64,000 nucleotides of DNA from Chrysomallon squamiferum (lineage: Eukaryota > Mollusca > Gastropoda > Neomphalida > Peltospiridae): contig CM022665.1 in NCBI GenBank assembly GCA_012295275.1, forward strand, positions 14,145,976-14,209,975. The letters run 5' to 3'. Under the pieces are notes generated by a model that was given only the letters and a program-made list of their open reading frames with translations, was not told where the DNA came from and ran no database searches. Positions 61,521-64,000 of the stretch are shown one piece after another. How positions within the stretch are numbered: the stretch's first letter is position 1; the number at the start of each line of letters is the position of its first letter. The translations under genes were made by a program, and so were the position numbers.

Positions 61521-62048
61521 ATATACATCTTCACAATCATATTGACATATATATTAAAAAATAAACCAATACTTTGTAGGTATTAAATGTAATTATATAT
61601 GTCATAAAAGTACTTTGTAGGTAATTATACACATAAAAAAAAAACAATTTACAGATTGATATTCTCAGATATAAATTTCATAAACATACACAAAAATATT
61701 TAAAAAAATACTTTGTGGTTTTTCATAGTAATTATACCCAATGTGTCATAAAAGTACCTTACAGACAATTAAACACTGAAAGAACAATCTACAGATCAAT
61801 ATTTGCTCAGATATATATACCTTCACAAACACACACACACATATAAATGCAACAGAAAATAAAAGAAATAAGCTTTCATTATTAATAGTAATTATGTCAC
61901 TGTGCCATAACAGTACATTAAAGATTTTTTTTTTTTTAAAAACAAGAGAGAGAACAAATCAATACTGTGTGTTTTGTGACCACCTACCTGAGCAGCAAGC
62001 AGCCAACAAGGCAAAAAACAAAAACGCTTCAAACAACGAATATTCCAT
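48433..62048 (-). CDS. EVA1C: EVA1C-like SUEL-lectin single-pass membrane protein, 6 exons
   Basis: EVA-1 family receptor; the C. elegans member is a SLT-1/Slit co-receptor in axon guidance and the vertebrate member binds heparin. Coding segments on the minus strand: 62048-61988, 60926-60780, 58154-58011, 51681-51472, 49826-49467 and 48731-48433. The sum is 1221 nt, giving 406 residues. Order: signal peptide MEYSLFEAFLFFALLAACCS, one SUEL/Gal-lectin domain (about 22-118) ending YLNVTYSCVPK, a polybasic segment (119-146), a Ser/Thr-rich stem with NxT sites, then FNTVHFLIRNKEKAILYLVL leading into a transmembrane helix (about 313-336) and a His-rich cytoplasmic tail. All five introns are phase 1. 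Vertebrate EVA1C has two lectin domains and 441 residues; I find only one here. Confidence 0.9.
48732..49466. other. EVA1C intron 5
   Basis: Contains a less AT-rich stretch (about 48870-49045) without a convincing coding frame on either strand. Otherwise nothing recognised. Confidence 0.55.
49467..49826 (-). CDS. EVA1C: EVA1C exon 5, stem
   Basis: Encodes DAADAIFHEGNTIVPPKKKK, a disordered Ser/Asp stretch, VKNITVICVNYTTINLGD and a pre-membrane FMKDWFNTVHFLI. Donor A|GTAAGT, phase 1. Confidence 0.9.
50100..50590. repeat. Degenerate tandem array, ~80-150 bp spacing
   Basis: Diverged copies marked by AAAAACATTATTAACCATAT followed by CATAC/CACAC and ATATCCAGAAATA. Markers fall near 50151, 50254, 50342, 50490 and 50568. 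A related block recurs at 54060-54200. Confidence 0.6.
51342..51398. repeat. (CA)n microsatellite
   Basis: About 28 CA units. Confidence 0.95.
51472..51681 (-). CDS. EVA1C: EVA1C exon 4, polybasic stem
   Basis: Begins VPKRILKIVHRKEKGHKRRK and continues with Lys-rich residues to NHKK. An acidic Ser/Thr segment ends EEPEKASA. It completes the conserved YSCVPK lectin end. Acceptor TTTGCAG, donor G|GTTTGT. Confidence 0.9.
52080..52872. mobile_element. Non-autonomous TA-flanked DNA transposon (MITE), 793 bp
   Basis: Terminal inverted repeats CCGTATATACTTGTGTACAA (left) and CCATATATACTTGTGTATAA (right, reverse-complemented). TA target duplications lie at 52078-52079 and 52873-52874. A TGTATAAGTCGA motif recurs inside both ends. 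The inside is richer in CpG than the host intron and has no clear transposase frame. TA duplication suggests the Tc1/mariner/pogo superfamily. Confidence 0.75.
53341..53430. repeat. 27-bp minisatellite, ~3 copies
   Basis: Unit like ACACATACACATATATACAA(CACACAA), nearly identical in tandem. Confidence 0.85.
53581..53690 (-). mobile_element. Possible tRNA-derived SINE remnant
   Basis: On the minus strand GGGTCATAAAATCAATTCTC resembles a pol III B box, with an A-box-like stretch upstream. Degenerate. Confidence 0.35.
53820..53915 (-). mobile_element. Possible tRNA-derived SINE remnant
   Basis: On the minus strand GTAGTGGTCTAACAT (A-box-like, 53910-53896) is followed about 40 bp on by CACTCGATCC (B-box-like, 53860-53851). 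Confidence 0.4.
54060..54200. repeat. Second block of the ACATAC/CATACTATCC repeat
   Basis: Contains AAAAACATTGTTAAGCAGAC and CATACTATCCGGAAATAAA, clearly related to the array at 50100-50590 but in the next intron. Confidence 0.55.
54292..54330. repeat. (ATT)n microsatellite
   Basis: About 13 units. Confidence 0.9.
54831..54881. repeat. (AC)n microsatellite
   Basis: About 25 AC units. Confidence 0.95.
55145..55290. repeat. Compound microsatellite (ATTT)n-(ATT)n-(GTTT)n
   Basis: Runs of ATTT, then ATTATA and ATT units, then six or more GTTT units. Confidence 0.95.
56000..56160 (+). mobile_element. Possible tRNA-derived SINE remnant
   Basis: TACAGTGATAATGTTATTAA followed by AGGTCATGAGATCAATTCTC (B-box-like, 56051-56070) at tRNA-like spacing, with a non-tRNA body after it. 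Confidence 0.4.
57938..57968. repeat. (GTT)n microsatellite
   Basis: About 11 GTT units just downstream of EVA1C exon 3 on the minus strand. Confidence 0.9.
58011..58154 (-). CDS. EVA1C: EVA1C exon 3, C-terminal half of SUEL lectin
   Basis: Encodes CRARDTLEKVREHCHGRKHC, then ATDENFGNPCPSDINKYLNV and TYSC, the strongly conserved second half of the lectin. Phase 1 at both ends. Confidence 0.95.
58155..60779. other. EVA1C intron 2
   Basis: 2.6-kb AT-rich intron splitting the lectin domain. Contains a T26 run (59152-59177) and a tRNA-like SINE remnant at about 60014-60115. No gene seen. Confidence 0.6.
60014..60115 (+). mobile_element. Possible tRNA-derived SINE remnant
   Basis: GCTGCCAAGTGGTATTGTCA, then CTGCCTCCAGAG and TGTTCAAATCTC (B-box-like, 60079-60090), resemble a tRNA body with A and B boxes at normal spacing. 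The tail TGGCATCTGACATTTGTGAG is not tRNA. Confidence 0.45.
60780..60926 (-). CDS. EVA1C: EVA1C exon 2, N-terminal half of SUEL lectin
   Basis: Encodes SYKNEIVCQDDQIQLWCHRG and TRIAVYSAFFGQ, the hallmark first half of a SUEL/Gal_Lectin domain. The acceptor follows a T-homopolymer of nearly 30 bases. Donor G|GTAATT. Confidence 0.92.
60927..61987. other. EVA1C intron 1 with degenerate tandem array
   Basis: 1.06 kb. Begins next to an A29 run. From about 61240 it is a diverged tandem array (see separate entry), plus a (TG)n run at 61492-61514. No missing lectin exon is seen. Confidence 0.6.
61240..61925. repeat. Degenerate tandem array, ~100-200 bp spacing
   Basis: Diverged copies around GTAATTATGTCA...TGTGCCATAA..AGTAC and AACAATCTACAGATCAATAT, then CAGATATATA and a CACACA block. 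Recognisable near 61244, 61368, 61600, 61725 and 61889. Confidence 0.5.
61988..62048 (-). CDS. EVA1C: EVA1C exon 1, signal peptide
   Basis: ATG at 62048-62046, then 20 codons of hydrophobic signal peptide. Donor TCAG|GTAGGT, phase 1. Too short for a simple ORF scan. Confidence 0.85.
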
Positions 62049-62479
62049 CACCCAACACACTGACTCAGTGTTTCTTACATGACAGGTTAATCCATATTGA
62101 TTTCATAAATCCTTCCAAAGTCTGTAATATTTTGTAATGTCATTCGCTTTTTAATTCTTTTTAAGATCAAAAAGCAATTTCGTGTGGAGTTTGCTCTTGT
62201 TGAATAGTCTCTGTCTAGGATCATGAAAAGACAGATATTCCTGTTGATGTCTTAATTGGTTAAATAATTATATGAAAACTAAAAAAGCTGGTTTGGATTC
62301 TACAGACACTGAGTAATAGTAAAACCACAGGACATGTGTCAGATTTGTGCTTAGTAAAGGTAATGCAACTCCAGTATTTCAGTACAACTCACGATCTGAA
62401 GGAATGTCTAGTATTACTAGTAAAGTGATTGAGTTGATAATAAAATATGTGTCTGAGTTTACACCAGTCTTGTTGAAAT

Positions 62480-62720
62480 GAAAATCTTTATTTCAATGTT
62501 TCAGTAGTAACACTGCTTTTGCTGTCATAATTTTCTTCAGTCTTTCAGTGCCATTGATGTCAACGTATTGATGTCCACATTTACTTCAGTATTATCAGTG
62601 TATTGATGTCACAGATTGCTTCAGTGTTTCAATGTTATCATTGTTTATTTCAGTGTTTCAATATTATCAATGTACTGATGTTATACACACAGTTTACTTA
62701 CATAGTTCACTGTATTCATG
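62480..62720. repeat. Degenerate tandem array, ~45 bp unit
   Basis: Diverged copies of CAGTGTTTCAATGTTATCA / GTATTGATGTCACA-like segments. Confidence 0.6.
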
Positions 62721-63224
62721 TCACAATTATACAAGGCTTAATGAAAATCTGTGTTCCAGTGTTAAAAGAAATCACACTTGTATTTATACACAAACATAAA
62801 ATAATTGTATTATAAAATCAGACTTAAACTAATACACTGACAATGTTTTATTTTAAAGTTCTCTGATACTAATGTACAAATATAATCTTATTTTAAAGTG
62901 TTCAGATTAAAATCTAAATGTCAAATTACAGTATAAAATCAAAACAGTACTCATGTATCAGATTACAAATGTCTTAAATAAGAAGCCTATACTGAACCAG
63001 ACTGTATAAACTGACCACCTTGTATAGTGATACTGAAACTGATGAGTAATAAAATAGCAGTGATACACAGTATGAGAAATATCAAATATCTGGTAACCAC
63101 AGACAAAGTTAATTAGGAAGATGACCAAACATTACTATGGTTGCTCATCAGTGTTCAAGATGTTTGTTTGAACTTGGTCTGTTTCTGTTCACATTTTGTG
63201 AACAGTAAAATTCTGTATTGTACA

Positions 63225-63420
63225 TACAATCTGTAAAGTACTTATAATTCTATATGAATTGTATACGTGTATAATTCTTTATAAATTGTATAATTCTATA
63301 TGAATTGTATAGATATACACTTTTTTTTTTATAAACTGTATATAAAATTGTACCTGTATAAAAATATATATATATAAAAAACTGTCTTTATATAAAATTT
63401 ATATATAATTCTTCATGTGT
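63225..63420. repeat. Degenerate array of TATAATTCTATATGAATTGT-like units
   Basis: About 23-30 bp imperfect units in tandem, grading into TA-rich DNA. Confidence 0.5.
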
Positions 63421-63519
63421 AATTTTTTTTTAAAATGACAAATAAATTACTGTATTCTTTCGAAGGACTAAACACTTAAGAACTAAAAAGAATTATTATG
63501 TTATAACAGAATGAATAAA

Positions 63520-63790
63520 AACAAAAACTTCACTGTAATTTCATTCTGTAGAATTAAAACACAGAAATTCCAAGTATAAAACTGTTAGAGAAAAAAAAGA
63601 TTTTTTTTAGAAATCCCTGGTATTGTAATCTTATTCTCTATGACCAAACTAGAAACTGTAGAATCAAAACTGGGAAATCCTATTTATAAAGTTTCATAAA
63701 TTAAGTCCCATGTAATAAATTCTCTATAATCAAAACTTCAGAATCCCACTTATAATATTCTGTAGAAAGAATCAACATTCAGTGTCCTGT
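63520..63790. repeat. Degenerate array of CTGTAGAATCAAAACT-like units
   Basis: Diverged copies of CTGTAGAATTAAAACACAGA / AAATTCCAAGTATAAAAC-type segments near 63546, 63655 and 63727. Confidence 0.5.
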
Positions 63791-64000
63791 ATAACTGAGA
63801 TTATCAGAGTAAATTACACAAGTCACATGTGTACACAACTTCACAATTAAAACAATATAACCATCCCAAACACAAAGAATTATTTCTCAATGGTAAAATT
63901 TCACAATATCCCAAGTTCACTGAGAACAACAGGAAGAACAACACTGTATGAGGAACCCAAAAACAAGTTGATTTTCCACACTGTCATATGCTGAGATGAT

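Larger units (their letters stand above)
62049..64000. other. EVA1C upstream region
   Basis: AT-rich upstream flank and likely promoter/5' UTR of EVA1C. Most of it beyond 62480 is degenerate tandem repeat. No other gene seen. Confidence 0.5.

Noticed and set aside
1-64000. CRISPR array, operon, phage or bacterial defence system
   Set aside because: All genes are intron-bearing animal genes; the tandem repeats lack the regular repeat-spacer pattern and there are no cas-like or phage genes.

Overview
The window is AT-rich, intron-rich metazoan DNA with animal-style GT-AG introns. A lophotrochozoan, most likely a mollusc, fits the microsatellite load, the tRNA-like SINE remnants and the protein families, but the sequence alone does not fix the species. 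I see no bacterial, viral or CRISPR-like cassette. The content is four ordinary conserved animal genes with a layer of decayed mobile and tandem repeats inside introns and flanks.

Layout. (1) 1-14515, + strand: the 3' part of an ARID1/BAF250 (osa-like) subunit of the SWI/SNF (BAF) chromatin remodeller. Eleven exons join with consistent phases into 1749 visible residues; the 5' end lies outside the window. (2) 29715-17815, - strand: DNA helicase B (HELB). Thirteen coding exons join into a 1092-residue open frame with the SF1 helicase motifs I, Ia, II, III, IV, V and VI. ARID1 and HELB are tail to tail, about 3.3 kb apart. (3) 34300-35600: a shared head-to-head promoter zone. (4) 35601-41165, + strand: CFAP298 (C21orf59/Kurly), seven coding exons, 290 residues. 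(5) 62048-48433, - strand: an EVA1C-like single-pass membrane protein with a signal peptide, one SUEL/galactose-binding lectin domain, a polybasic segment, a transmembrane helix and a His-rich tail (six exons, 406 residues). CFAP298 and EVA1C face each other tail to tail.

Mobile and repeat content. A decayed MuDR/MULE transposon with a FLYWCH zinc finger sits in the large HELB intron (about 23.5-25.45 kb). Two short DNA transposons with TA target duplications lie in CFAP298 intron 2 (37972-38611) and an EVA1C intron (52080-52872). A perfect 208-bp tandem duplication copies a HELB splice donor. There are many microsatellites, several degenerate tandem arrays around EVA1C, and a few tRNA-like SINE remnants.

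The genes do not form a functional pathway: chromatin remodelling, DNA replication stress, cilia assembly and axon-guidance-type reception. The most interesting larger-scale feature is that CFAP298 and EVA1C are also convergent neighbours on human chromosome 21, which suggests an old linkage.
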